From Ignavibacteriales bacterium (lineage in GTDB: Bacteria; Bacteroidota; Ignavibacteria; Ignavibacteriales; Melioribacteraceae): DNA of 64,000 bases. The position numbers and the translations under genes are program-made. The DNA lies in contig JAPLFG010000003.1 in the NCBI GenBank assembly GCA_026390795.1, forward strand, positions 1,674,001-1,738,000, given 5' to 3'. The notes below the pieces were generated by a model. That model was not told where the DNA came from. It saw nothing but the letters and a program-made list of their open reading frames with translations, and made no database searches. How positions within the stretch are numbered: position 1 is the first letter of the stretch; each line of letters starts with the position of its first letter. Shown here piece after piece: positions 53,369-62,046 of the stretch.

Positions 53369-54269
53369 AACTATGAATCCAACACTTAATCCTTCGGGAG
53401 TCGCAAAACAATTTTCGTCTTTCTCGGAAAAATCGGCATTAATGACTACGGCATTGTTTGAGACTATCCGCAAATACATTTATGAAAATTCAGGTATTTA
53501 TTTTCAGGATAACAAAAAATATTTTTTAGAAAGCCGTTTACAACGCAGAATGAATTTTCTCGGACTAAAAAGATTCGAAGAATATTATGATATGATTAAG
53601 TTCGGAACCGGCGGGGTTGCAGAAAGAAAATATTTTTTTGAGGCAATAACAATTAATGAAACATTTTTCTTCAGGAATCAACCGCAATTAGATGTACTTG
53701 CTTCACAAATCTTTCCGGAAGTTATTGCTTCTAAAACAGCATTGGGCAAAAACAAAGTTAGAATATGGAGTGCTGCGAGTTCATCCGGTGAAGAAGCCTA
53801 TTCAATTGCAATGATATTTCAAGACCTTATTAAACCTCGTTACCCGAACGTAGAATTAGAAGTTGTGGGAACTGATATAAACAATGCTGTAATTGATACC
53901 GCATTAAGCGGAATTTACAGGGATTATTCCGTACGAAACACACCTCCATACTATCTAAAAAAATATTTTAAACAAACCACCGGTGCATTTGAAGTTAATC
54001 CCGAAATAAAGAAGATGGCAACTTTCAAATTGATGAATCTTTACGATGACTCGTTGATGAAAACTATGTTCAATTTTGATGTAATTTTTTGTGCGAACGT
54101 ACTGATTTATTTCGACCAGGCTTCTAAGACAAAAGTTATTGCCAATTTATATAACTCCTTAAACAAAGGCGGGCATCTATTTATTGGCTATTCGGAAACA
54201 CTTCACGGAATTTCAAAAGCATTTAAATTGCTCAGTTATCCAAACACCGTCGGCTACAAAAAGGAGTAG
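53358..54269 (+). CDS. cheR: Chemoreceptor methyltransferase CheR
   Basis: Methylates receptor glutamates with S-adenosylmethionine for adaptation. The 303-residue protein has an N-terminal helical subdomain (LFETIRKYIYENSGIYFQDNK), NETFFFRNQPQLDVL, the SAM-binding loop VRIWSAASSSGEEAYSIAM, DINNAVIDTALSGIYRDYSVR and FDVIFCANVLIYFDQ. The ATG at 53358 overlaps the HEAT gene; an in-frame ATG at 53373 is equally possible because the first 30 or so residues are variable. It fits the two chemoreceptors, which lack the NWETF tail, so this CheR may bind them differently. Confidence 0.95.
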   Translation: MRTETMNPTLNPSGVAKQFSSFSEKSALMTTALFETIRKYIYENSGIYFQDNKKYFLESRLQRRMNFLGLKRFEEYYDMIKFGTGGVAERKYFFEAITINETFFFRNQPQLDVLASQIFPEVIASKTALGKNKVRIWSAASSSGEEAYSIAMIFQDLIKPRYPNVELEVVGTDINNAVIDTALSGIYRDYSVRNTPPYYLKKYFKQTTGAFEVNPEIKKMATFKLMNLYDDSLMKTMFNFDVIFCANVLIYFDQASKTKVIANLYNSLNKGGHLFIGYSETLHGISKAFKLLSYPNTVGYKKE

Positions 54270-54275
54270 GGGATT

Positions 54276-54641
54276 ATGAAAAAAGTAATATTAGTTGCGG
54301 ATGATTCTCCGACTTTAAGAAAATTTGTTTCAGTTGCTCTTTCTGTAAAGGGTTTTGAAATAATCAGTTGTTCGGACGGCATGGAAGCAATTGAAATTCT
54401 TCCCAATCAAAAAGTTGATTTGGTTATTACGGATCTGAATATGCCAAATGTTGATGGCTATGAACTGATAACCTCAATTAGAAAAAACGGTGAGTACTGT
54501 GATCTACCAATTATCGTTCTTTCTTCATTAGGTAATACAGAGGACATTCAGAAAGGATTGGAATGCGGAGCTAATTCGTATCTCGTTAAACCGTTTGATC
54601 CTAAACGGGTTGTTTATGAAGTTTCTAAATATCTAAACTAA
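54276..54641 (+). CDS. CheY-like single-domain response regulator 1
   Basis: A 121-residue receiver: ILVADDSPTLRKFVSVAL, phospho-Asp in VITDLNMPNVDG, Ser in IIVLSSLGN, and Lys in YLVKPFDP. All phosphorylation residues are present. It is the first of two CheY-like proteins after cheR. Its alpha4-beta5 face (SYLVKPFDPKRVVYEVSKYL) differs from the second, so one may signal to the motor and the other act as phosphate sink or serve other targets. Which one is the motor CheY cannot be decided from sequence alone. Confidence 0.88.
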   Translation: MKKVILVADDSPTLRKFVSVALSVKGFEIISCSDGMEAIEILPNQKVDLVITDLNMPNVDGYELITSIRKNGEYCDLPIIVLSSLGNTEDIQKGLECGANSYLVKPFDPKRVVYEVSKYLN

Positions 54642-54651
54642 AGGAATAATT

Positions 54652-55032
54652 ATGGCACTTAAATTTTTAGTCGTTGATGATTCGGTAACAATGAGAAGGA
54701 TTGTTGCTAACTCTTTAAAGACTATTGGTCACGATCTTTTTGTTGAAGCTGGAGACGGCAGAGAAGCCCTGGCTAAATTATCAGCGGACGACTCAATAAA
54801 TTTTGTAATTACAGACTGGAATATGCCGGACGTTTCCGGCCTTGAACTTGTTAAAGCAATTCGCTCAAACGATAAATTCGGTACAATACCAATCCTTATG
54901 GTTACAACTCGCGGTTTAAAGGAAGATATTGTTGAAGCGCTTCAGGCAAAAGTAAATAACTATGTAGTCAAACCATTCACTCCGCAGATACTAAAAGAAA
55001 AAATTGAACAAATAGTTAGTTCAGCGGTTTAA
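54652..55032 (+). CDS. cheY: CheY response regulator 2
   Basis: A 126-residue receiver closer to classical CheY: FLVVDDSVTMRRIVANSLKTIG, ALAKLSADDSINFVITDWNMPDVSGLELV (phospho-Asp; the DWNMP box is typical of CheY), ILMVTTRGLKEDIVEALQ with the switch Thr, and YVVKPFTPQ with Lys. It follows the first CheY by 10 bases and precedes cheZ by 10. Probably the diffusible motor switch signal that binds the FliM/FliG-containing switch and is dephosphorylated by CheZ. Confidence 0.9.
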   Translation: MALKFLVVDDSVTMRRIVANSLKTIGHDLFVEAGDGREALAKLSADDSINFVITDWNMPDVSGLELVKAIRSNDKFGTIPILMVTTRGLKEDIVEALQAKVNNYVVKPFTPQILKEKIEQIVSSAV

Positions 55033-55042
55033 GGGGATTATT

Positions 55043-55714
55043 ATGGATCAAAAAATTAGCATGGAAAATATATTCCAAAAATTAGGTGACTTAAAATCAT
55101 TCTTTGTCTATGGACAAAAGCTAATCCCTATTCTTCAAAAGATTTTAGATTTTATGCAGGATACAGTTCCCCTTTTAGAAAATGTGAACCGCTCTATTCA
55201 CGAAAGCACAAGCAAAATGCCAAAGGCGGCATTGCAGATTAACAGTGTTACAAGCGCAACCGAAGTCGCAACAACCGAAATTCTTGATATAGTTGACGGA
55301 ATGGCACTTGATGTAAAAGGAATGGAATCGAAATTAGAATCTCTCAAGAAAAAAATCGGAGATGACGATGACATCGAATCGCTTCTAGGACTTGTTGCAA
55401 AAATTAAAGAAAGAATGATGAACATTACAATTTCACTGCAAGTTCAGGACATAACCGCCCAGCAGCTCTCTTCGGTAAATCATTTGATCCAATCAATTCA
55501 AGAAAAACTTGGCGGACTTTTAACCGAATTAGATGATAAAGAGAATAATGGATTAATTATTGATGAACATCAGTATCCAAGAGATGCATCATTCAACGCG
55601 GATGCCAGATATGATAAAAATACTGGTTCCCAAGAATTAGTAGATTCATTAGTAGCCGATAATTTAACTAAAGCATCACAAGCAGAAATTGATAAACTCT
55701 TTGCAAAACAATGA
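55043..55714 (+). CDS. cheZ: CheY-P phosphatase CheZ
   Basis: A 223-residue largely helical protein. The phosphatase motif is QVQDITAQQ: Asp136 and Gln140 have the same spacing as E. coli Asp143 and Gln147. A long helical hairpin precedes it (FMQDTVPLLENVNRSI, TEILDIVDGMALDVKGM). A flexible acidic linker leads to a C-terminal peptide ASQAEIDKLFAKQ in the place of CheZ's CheY-binding tail; it looks like the CheY-binding N-terminus of FliM (SQxEIDxLL). No cheC, cheX or cheD is seen, so CheZ is probably the only phosphatase of this operon. The 3' end overlaps cheA by four bases. Confidence 0.87.
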   Translation: MDQKISMENIFQKLGDLKSFFVYGQKLIPILQKILDFMQDTVPLLENVNRSIHESTSKMPKAALQINSVTSATEVATTEILDIVDGMALDVKGMESKLESLKKKIGDDDDIESLLGLVAKIKERMMNITISLQVQDITAQQLSSVNHLIQSIQEKLGGLLTELDDKENNGLIIDEHQYPRDASFNADARYDKNTGSQELVDSLVADNLTKASQAEIDKLFAKQ

Positions 55715-57498
55715 ATGAAAATATACCAAATCCGACGCTGATCGATCTCGACATGAAGGAGATTGTTGAAAGCTTTTTAATTGAGACCAAGGAAATTTTA
55801 GAAAAATTGGATTTCGATCTTCTTGAACTTGAAAAAAGACCGGAAGACTCCGATCTGCTCAATCAAATCTTTAGATCATTTCACACAATCAAAGGAACTT
55901 CAGGATTTCTTGGTCTGGAGAAACTTCCTAATGTTACACATAAAGCAGAAGATATTCTGAACAAACTCCGGAAAGGTGAAGTTAGTTTAAGTACTCATTT
56001 AATGGATGGAATCATACTAGGTTACGATACAATTAAAGGTCTTCTAAAAAAAATCGAAATTGATAAGAATGAAGACTTCAATACCGACGAAGCTAATGCG
56101 GCATTGGAACATTTGATAAACGAAATTGAAAGCACGGGAACCGCAGTTGAAATGGCGGGAGTAAAGAATTTGATTGATGAACTCGATCAAAAATCCAAAG
56201 ATATTCTTGCCGCAGATATGCAGATGTTCGAACCAAAGCAAAACCAGAATGACCAAATCAAACATCATTTAAAGAAAACAACTCAAACAGCCTCGATTCA
56301 AGAAAACACAATACGTGTAGATGTTGATAGACTTGATGATTTACTTGATATTGTTTCGGAAATAGTTCTCGGAAGAAACCGGCTCTCTCAAGTAAATTCT
56401 AAATTCGCAATTGAAAATGAAGGCACAACATTTTCTAAAGACTTTGGAGAGGTTACAAAACAAATTGATTTGATGACAACAGAGCTTCAACTAGTTGTAA
56501 TGAAACTCCGCATGATTAAAATTGGAAAAATATTTAATCGTTATCCACGCCTTGTCCGTGATCTGTGCCGTGATCTTGGAAAAGAAGTTGAACTTGTAAT
56601 TAAAGGTGAGGATACCGAGGTTGATAAAAATCTTATTGAAGAGATAAACGATCCGCTTGTTCATCTTATTCGCAATTCAGTTGACCATGGAGTTGAAAAT
56701 CCAGAAACCCGTACCAAAGCCGGAAAAAATCCAAAAGGAACCGTTATACTATCTGCTGAACATGTAGGCAATAACGTTGTCATTACAATTGACGATGATG
56801 GAAAAGGAATAGACCCCAATGTAATCCGCGAGAAGGCAATTGAAAAAGGATTGGTAACCCGCGAACGTGCCAAAGAATTTTCCCGGCAGGAAATGATGCA
56901 TCTAATCTTTCTCCCGGGTTTTTCTACCGCGGATAAAGTATCAAATATTTCTGGACGCGGTGTAGGTATGGATGTAGTTAAAACAAATGTTGCAAAGTTA
57001 CGCGGTATAATTAACATTGAATCTGAGACCGGAAAAGGAACAAAAATTATTATCAAGCTTCCTCTTACACTGGCAATTATTTCCGGTATGATTGTTAAAG
57101 CACTCGGTGATTATCTGGTTATTCCTCTTGGATCTGTAATTGAAGTTCTAAGAGTTGATAAAAATCAAATTCACTCAATCAAAGGAAAAGAAGTAATACA
57201 ATTACGTGATTCGGTACTTCCGCTTGTCACGTTAGATTATCTTCTTGCTGGTAAATCCAACGGAAAGAAAAAAGTTGAACAAGAATGGCAATATGTAGTT
57301 GAAGTAGGGATTGCCGAAAAACGTTACGGAATAAAAGTAGATGAATTAATCGGTCAACAGGAAGTTGTGATTAAATCACTTGGATCTTACCTTGGAAAAA
57401 TTGACGGAGTTGCCGGTTCTACAATTATGGGAGACGGTACTGTTGTAATGATTCTCGATATTATTGAGCTATTTAATAGATTGGAAAGGAATTCTTGA
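55711..57498 (+). CDS. cheA: Chemotaxis histidine kinase CheA
   Basis: The 595-residue central kinase. P1 (HPt) has phospho-His58 in IFRSFHTIKGTSGFLGL. The linker (about 115-195) is short and has no clear P2 CheY/CheB-binding domain. P3 starts near RVDVDRLDDLLDIVSEIVLGRN; P4 holds LIRNSVDHGVENPETR (N box), DDDGKGIDP (G1), GFSTADKVSNISGRGVGMDVV (F/G2); P5 is the CheW-like domain (LVIPLGSVIEVLRVDKNQIH). Its ATG overlaps the cheZ stop (ATGA) and its own stop overlaps cheB, so cheZ-cheA-cheB are translationally chained. Absence of P2 would slow transfer to CheY. Confidence 0.95.
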   Translation: MNENIPNPTLIDLDMKEIVESFLIETKEILEKLDFDLLELEKRPEDSDLLNQIFRSFHTIKGTSGFLGLEKLPNVTHKAEDILNKLRKGEVSLSTHLMDGIILGYDTIKGLLKKIEIDKNEDFNTDEANAALEHLINEIESTGTAVEMAGVKNLIDELDQKSKDILAADMQMFEPKQNQNDQIKHHLKKTTQTASIQENTIRVDVDRLDDLLDIVSEIVLGRNRLSQVNSKFAIENEGTTFSKDFGEVTKQIDLMTTELQLVVMKLRMIKIGKIFNRYPRLVRDLCRDLGKEVELVIKGEDTEVDKNLIEEINDPLVHLIRNSVDHGVENPETRTKAGKNPKGTVILSAEHVGNNVVITIDDDGKGIDPNVIREKAIEKGLVTRERAKEFSRQEMMHLIFLPGFSTADKVSNISGRGVGMDVVKTNVAKLRGIINIESETGKGTKIIIKLPLTLAIISGMIVKALGDYLVIPLGSVIEVLRVDKNQIHSIKGKEVIQLRDSVLPLVTLDYLLAGKSNGKKKVEQEWQYVVEVGIAEKRYGIKVDELIGQQEVVIKSLGSYLGKIDGVAGSTIMGDGTVVMILDIIELFNRLERNS

Positions 57499-58565
57499 AA
57501 GAAAATATTTCTGTGCTGATTGTTGATGATTCGGCTTTCATGAGAAAATCATTATCTATAATGATCGGAAGCGATCCCGAAATTACTGTGGTAGGCACTG
57601 CCCGTAACGGTCAAGAAGGTTTTGATCTGGCTAAAAGTTTGAAGCCCGATATAATAACTCTTGATATTGAAATGCCTGTAATGGATGGTTTGACCGCACT
57701 CAAAAAAATAATGACCGAATGCCCGACTTCCGTAATTATGGTAAGTTCAATTACAACAGAAGGAGCTCAGGCTACAATCAAAGCAATGGAACTTGGCGCG
57801 GTTGATTTTATTCCTAAAGAACTTTCTTATGTAAGTGTGAATATTGCTGCAATTAAAGAAGATCTAATTCAAAAAATTAAAGAGATTGTACGGCAAAAAT
57901 CTTTGAAAGACCGGTTGAAGCGAATCAGAAGTTCTGCGGCACCGGGTTCGCTTCCTAAACGACCAACAAATGTAATCCGTGAAATTCCACGTATCGGTTA
58001 CAAAGCAATTGCAATTGGAATTTCAACCGGAGGTCCGTTCACTCTTCAAAAAGTTTTACCGGTGATTTCAGAGAAAGTAAATGTTCCAATTTTTATTGTA
58101 CAGCATATGCCGCCTAAATTTACTAAATCACTTGCAGAAAGATTAAACGGAATGTGCCGGCTTGAAGTGAAAGAAGCCGAAGATAATGAACGTGTGAAGC
58201 CGAATGTAATTTATATAGCTCCCGGCGGATATCACATGAAAGTTAGAAGTAATGGAATGAGCGGAATTAACATCAATATTACAAGTGAACCGAGCGACAC
58301 ACTTCACCGTCCGGCAGTAGATGTAATGATGAATTCGGTGCTGGACGTCTATGGCAAGCTCACACTTGGTATTATAATGACTGGAATGGGAAAGGATGGT
58401 TTTGAAGCCGTAAAAAATCTAAAGAAACTCGGTGGTTACTCAATTGCTCAAGATGAAGAAAGTTGTGTTGTATACGGAATGCCCAAAGCAATTGTTGACG
58501 GCGGTATTGCGGACGTGGTTTTACCGGCAGAGAAAATCCCGGAAATGATAAACAAAGTAGTTTAA
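57495..58565 (+). CDS. cheB: Receptor methylesterase/deamidase CheB
   Basis: A 356-residue protein with receiver (VLIVDDSAFMRKSL, Asp57 in TLDIEMPVMDG) and methylesterase domain. The catalytic triad is visible: Ser177 in IGISTGGPF, His204 in VQHMPPKFT and Asp301 in GMGKDGFE, spaced as in E. coli CheB. Start is TTG at 57495, sharing TTGA with the cheA stop. CheB demethylates or deamidates receptors and, with CheR, provides adaptation. No CheD homologue is seen nearby. Confidence 0.95.
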   Translation: MKENISVLIVDDSAFMRKSLSIMIGSDPEITVVGTARNGQEGFDLAKSLKPDIITLDIEMPVMDGLTALKKIMTECPTSVIMVSSITTEGAQATIKAMELGAVDFIPKELSYVSVNIAAIKEDLIQKIKEIVRQKSLKDRLKRIRSSAAPGSLPKRPTNVIREIPRIGYKAIAIGISTGGPFTLQKVLPVISEKVNVPIFIVQHMPPKFTKSLAERLNGMCRLEVKEAEDNERVKPNVIYIAPGGYHMKVRSNGMSGININITSEPSDTLHRPAVDVMMNSVLDVYGKLTLGIIMTGMGKDGFEAVKNLKKLGGYSIAQDEESCVVYGMPKAIVDGGIADVVLPAEKIPEMINKVV

Positions 58566-58645
58566 TGCAACATGGTGTTATTTCTCGCTCAGTGAGAAAT
58601 ATGCAGACAGACTAAGCACATAAATTGAAATAAGGAGAATTAATT

Positions 58646-58891
58646 ATGCCACAGCGTTTCGAAGACACATTGTTCAAAGATATTTTTTCAAAGAATAAAT
58701 CTTGCACCGGTAATCTCTTAAAGAGCGCAGAAGTTGAAATTAAGGGGATGGCAAAAATTGCTGTTGAAGATGATGAAGTTGACGGTATACGCATCATATT
58801 GAAAAAAGACGCCAATGATTCTATCAAGGAAATAAAATTTGTTTGCTCATGCGGTCAGACTAAATCAATAATATTAGATTATACTGAATAA
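58646..58891 (+). CDS. Small orphan between cheB and flgB
   Basis: An 81-residue protein with a good ribosome-binding site (AAGGAG, about nine bases upstream). Composition is mixed: an N-terminal FEDTLFKDIFSKNKSCTGNLL segment, a beta-rich middle (VEIKGMAKIAVEDDEVDGIRIILKK) and a C-terminal CxC pair in FVCSCGQTKSIIL. A third Cys lies at SCTG. The Cys arrangement could bind a metal, but with three Cys that is only a possibility. Not a recognised family. Placement between chemotaxis and flagellar genes suggests a motility role. Confidence 0.65.
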   Translation: MPQRFEDTLFKDIFSKNKSCTGNLLKSAEVEIKGMAKIAVEDDEVDGIRIILKKDANDSIKEIKFVCSCGQTKSIILDYTE

Positions 58892-58968
58892 TAAATTACA
58901 CTTGTAGAATATTAGCCATAACCGACTTTCCTCAGCAACGCATTTCATAGATTTCAAAACAATTTGTC

Positions 58969-58983
58969 TGGCATTTGATTTGG
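58969..58983 (+). promoter_or_regulatory. Candidate sigma-54-like (-24/-12) promoter for the flagellar operon
   Basis: TGGCATTTGATTTGG has the GG and the correct 10-base spacing of a sigma-54 promoter (TGGCAY-N5-TTGCW), but the -12 dinucleotide is GG instead of the near-invariant GC. It lies about 30 bases before flgB. Its position and the sigma-54 activator at 50.2 kb make it worth testing, but the -12 mismatch weakens it. Confidence 0.3.
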
Positions 58984-59014
58984 GTGTATATGTTCTAAAA
59001 CTCAAAGGCAAAAA

Positions 59015-59410
59015 ATGCCGTCATCAATAAAGTTACTTCAAAATCTTCTCGACTATTGTTCAGTAAAGAATAATGTAATTGCGAAAAATATTTCCAACAT
59101 TGGTACGGAAAACTATAAAAGAGAAGATGTTGTCTTCAAAGATATCCTGAATGAAAATGTAAGTTCATTTCTAAAGACTACCGATGCGAAGCATATCAGC
59201 GCACTTCAGATAAATAATACAGACGATTCCAAGTTTGAGCATGTCTTCGATAACAGCACTGAAATGGATTCCGGTGTTAACAATGTAAACATAGAACGTG
59301 AAATGACAGAATTGGCGGAGAACACTCTCCGTTTCAAATTCGCTTCAAGAAAAGTAGGAGATTATTTCAGAGATATTCAAAGCGTAATTAAAGGAGGAGG
59401 TGCGGTTTGA
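59015..59410 (+). CDS. flgB: Flagellar proximal rod protein FlgB
   Basis: A 131-residue rod subunit. The N-terminal rod signature is NNVIAKNISNIGTENYKRED, and the C-terminal coiled-coil half is VNIEREMTELAENTLRFKFASRKV. Both terminal helical segments needed for rod assembly are present. It starts the flagellar operon and overlaps flgC by four bases (TTGA), with a strong AGGAGGAGG before the flgC start. Confidence 0.95.
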   Translation: MPSSIKLLQNLLDYCSVKNNVIAKNISNIGTENYKREDVVFKDILNENVSSFLKTTDAKHISALQINNTDDSKFEHVFDNSTEMDSGVNNVNIEREMTELAENTLRFKFASRKVGDYFRDIQSVIKGGGAV

Positions 59411-59910
59411 AAATACTTGGAAGCATATTCGGCCTGAATTTTAGCGCAAAAGGAATGAGCATTCAAAGAAAAAAAATGGATCTGATTTCTCAGAATATTG
59501 CAAATGCCGATACGGTACGAACTGAAAACGGCGAACCTTACAAAAGAAAATATATTAAAGTTGAAGCCGATCAAAATTCGTTTCTGAAAAATTTGTCCTC
59601 CGAAGGACAGCTTCTGAAACTAAACACAACAAACGGAAATCATTTTGCTGTTGCAAACAATTCAAAAGACTTTTCTTTTTCTACCGACATTGGTAAAATG
59701 AAGATGGATGAATTGGAAGATCAGAAGCCCGGTGATCTTGTCTACATGCCGGAAAATCCTAATGCAAACGAAAAGGGATACATTCAAATGTCTAATGTTA
59801 ATGTGATAAACGAAATGGTTGATATGATTGCAGCCACTCGTAGCTACGAAGCAAATCTGCAAGCACTTAACTCAACAAAACAAATGGTCAAAGATACTTT
59901 GGAGATATAA
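59407..59910 (+). CDS. flgC: Flagellar proximal rod protein FlgC
   Basis: A 167-residue rod protein: FSAKGMSIQRKKMDLISQNIANADTV at the N-terminus, YMPENPNANEKGYIQMSNVNVINEMVDMIAATRSYEANLQAL at the C-terminus (the conserved flagellar basal-body block). The start is TTG at 59407, inside the flgB stop, supported by the purine-rich ribosome-binding sequence. Length is slightly above the usual 130-150. Confidence 0.95.
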   Translation: MKILGSIFGLNFSAKGMSIQRKKMDLISQNIANADTVRTENGEPYKRKYIKVEADQNSFLKNLSSEGQLLKLNTTNGNHFAVANNSKDFSFSTDIGKMKMDELEDQKPGDLVYMPENPNANEKGYIQMSNVNVINEMVDMIAATRSYEANLQALNSTKQMVKDTLEI

Positions 59911-60150
59911 ATGAAAGTTTCTACAAACAGCATTGGAAATTATCACCCGACATACATGAAAGCTGCCGCAGCGAACAAATCTGGAGCGGTTCAGAAATTT
60001 AATGGCGAAATAATCTCTCAGGAAGAGAAAAAATATTTTGCACAACTTTATCCCACCAAGCAAGATGAGATAATGGATTATCAATTATACAACTCGAAAG
60101 GGAAAGTATCGGGTGTGCATGTCGGTTCACTATTTGACAGGAGAGGATAA
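59911..60150 (+). CDS. Orphan flagellar-operon protein between flgC and fliE
   Basis: A 79-residue soluble protein whose ATG directly follows the flgC stop, with GGAG eight bases upstream. The middle and C-terminus look conserved in style: ISQEEKKYFAQLYPTKQDEI, then a Tyr pair and GKVSGVHVGSLFDRRG at the very end. No signal peptide. It occupies a place where proteobacterial operons have no gene. A small export chaperone or rod-assembly factor is possible. Not recognised as a named family. Confidence 0.72.
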   Translation: MKVSTNSIGNYHPTYMKAAAANKSGAVQKFNGEIISQEEKKYFAQLYPTKQDEIMDYQLYNSKGKVSGVHVGSLFDRRG

Positions 60151-60151
60151 A

Positions 60152-60439
60152 ATGAAAATTGAAGGATTTGGGAATTTACTGCCGAACGATATCCAGATTG
60201 GAAAAGTTAAACAAACCGGCTCGGGAAATTTAAACGCTTTTTCAGATATGCTAAAAGATGTAAATCAAGATCAAGTAAATTCTCAGAATGCAATAGAAAA
60301 ATTTGTTTCGGGTGACGGCGTTGAACTTCAGGATGTTATGATTGCAGGAGAAAAAGCTAAAACAAGCCTCCAACTTTTGATGGAGATCAGAAACAAAACA
60401 GTTGACATGTTTAAAGAACTAACCAGGATGCCAATTTAA
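60152..60439 (+). CDS. fliE: Flagellar hook-basal body complex protein FliE
   Basis: A 95-residue MS-ring/rod adaptor. The ATG at 60152 is used because AGGAGAGG lies seven bases upstream and the resulting N-terminus (MKIEGFGNLL) matches family length; a longer reading from 60113 runs into the preceding gene. The C-terminal helix has the FliE signature LQDVMIAGEKAKTSLQLLMEIRNKTVDMFKELTRMPI. Two bases separate it from fliF. Confidence 0.93.
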   Translation: MKIEGFGNLLPNDIQIGKVKQTGSGNLNAFSDMLKDVNQDQVNSQNAIEKFVSGDGVELQDVMIAGEKAKTSLQLLMEIRNKTVDMFKELTRMPI

Positions 60440-60441
60440 TT

Positions 60442-62046
60442 ATGAACTCAAATCCTCTTCAAGCTCTTTTCGGTATTCTAAATAAATTGAACCCCAAGCA
60501 AAAATTTATGCTTGGCGGTGGAGTTGTTTTAACGCTGGGTTTGCTCTCAATTCTGCTTTTCTTTTTAAACGAACCGAATTATACATCACTTTATTCCGGG
60601 CTGTCTCAAGAAGATGCTTCAAAAGTTGTTGAGTATTTATCCGGTCAAAAAGTGCTTTATAAAATAGACGATAACGGACAAACAATAAAAGTTCCGCGCG
60701 AAAAAGTTTACGAGCTCCGGCTTGCGCTTGCAGGAAAAGGAATTCCAAGTTCCGGAATAATCGGTTATGAAATATTTGATAAGACAACTATGGGAATGAG
60801 CGAGTTTCTTCAACAGCTGAATTATAAACGGGCGCTTGAAGGAGAACTTTCGAGAACAATCCAGCAGCAGGACGGAGTTGTTGGTGCACGTGTCCACATT
60901 GTCATTCCTCAAAAAACAATATTTAAAGAAGAAGAAAAATTACCATCTGCCTCTGTTGTGTTAAAACTTAAAGGCAACTCGGCGCCATCAAAAGAAAATA
61001 TTCAGGCAATAATTAATTTATTATGCGGAAGTATAGAAGGGTTACAGCAGTCAAAAGTTTCGATTATTGATACGAGGGGACAAATCCTCAATACCGATAA
61101 TGAGGAAGGATCGCTTGCCGTTGCTTCATCTAAACAGTACGAAATTAAAAAAAATGTTGAGAATTATTTAGCTCAAAAAGCTCAGTCAATGTTGGACAAT
61201 GTACTTGGCTATGGCAATTCTATGGTTCAGGTAAATGCAGATTTGAATTTCGATCAAGTTGAAAAGACGATGGAGAATTACGATCCCGATTCTCAAGTGG
61301 CTATAAGTGAACAAATAATGAAAGCAAATAATTCTGGTAGAGCTCAAAACGACTCGACTGCACAAACGAATGATAATACACTCACTAATTATGAAGTAAA
61401 TAAGTCAATCGAAAAAGTTGTTTCCGGAAGCGGCAACATAAAACGTTTAAGTGTTGCTGCCGTTATCAATGATATTCCAAAAGAAGTGAAGAAAGGAAAT
61501 AAAACAGAAATTGTCTTCGATCCGCGGCCGCAGGACCAAATAAATAAATTAGAACAGATAATTAAAAATGCTGTAGGTCTGGATGTTCAAAGGAATGATC
61601 AGTTCTCAATCACCAATATACCATTCGAAACAAAACAAGTCGAAACCATTAGCGAAGATGCAGGCAAATCTTCAATACCGGATGCCAACGAATGGATAAA
61701 CTTAACCTTTATTGTTGTTGCTATTGTTTCGTCAATATTTGTTCTCAAAAATTTGATGAAACGTTTGAAGAATGAAAGAATTGTTATTGGAACGGTGAAT
61801 CCCGGTCAATTTGAAATGGGCGGCGAATCCTTAGCAGTTCAGTTGCCGGCGCAGACAAGTCAAGTCCATCAATTAATTGCAAAGAAGAAAAGAGGGATGC
61901 TGCCGATGGGTGATATAGAAGATGAAATTTCTGATGATGCATTGCAGAAAAAAAATCAGCAGGAAAGAATTGTGAATTATGTTACAAAAAATCCAATGGA
62001 TGCAGCAAAATTAATTAACGCATGGATGCATGAAGATGAAATCTAA
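60442..62046 (+). CDS. fliF: Flagellar MS-ring protein FliF
   Basis: The 534-residue membrane ring protein. TM1 is about 23-43, then the ring-building motifs YTSLYSGLSQEDASKVVEYL and LALAGKGIPSSGIIGYEIFDKTTMGMSEF with VVGARVHIVIPQ; the long collar/ring region ends before TM2 at about 412-432 (WINLTFIVVAIVSSIFVLK). The C-terminal tail (residues 490-534) binds FliG and overlaps the fliG gene by 17 bases. Length and order are normal. Confidence 0.96.
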   Translation: MNSNPLQALFGILNKLNPKQKFMLGGGVVLTLGLLSILLFFLNEPNYTSLYSGLSQEDASKVVEYLSGQKVLYKIDDNGQTIKVPREKVYELRLALAGKGIPSSGIIGYEIFDKTTMGMSEFLQQLNYKRALEGELSRTIQQQDGVVGARVHIVIPQKTIFKEEEKLPSASVVLKLKGNSAPSKENIQAIINLLCGSIEGLQQSKVSIIDTRGQILNTDNEEGSLAVASSKQYEIKKNVENYLAQKAQSMLDNVLGYGNSMVQVNADLNFDQVEKTMENYDPDSQVAISEQIMKANNSGRAQNDSTAQTNDNTLTNYEVNKSIEKVVSGSGNIKRLSVAAVINDIPKEVKKGNKTEIVFDPRPQDQINKLEQIIKNAVGLDVQRNDQFSITNIPFETKQVETISEDAGKSSIPDANEWINLTFIVVAIVSSIFVLKNLMKRLKNERIVIGTVNPGQFEMGGESLAVQLPAQTSQVHQLIAKKKRGMLPMGDIEDEISDDALQKKNQQERIVNYVTKNPMDAAKLINAWMHEDEI

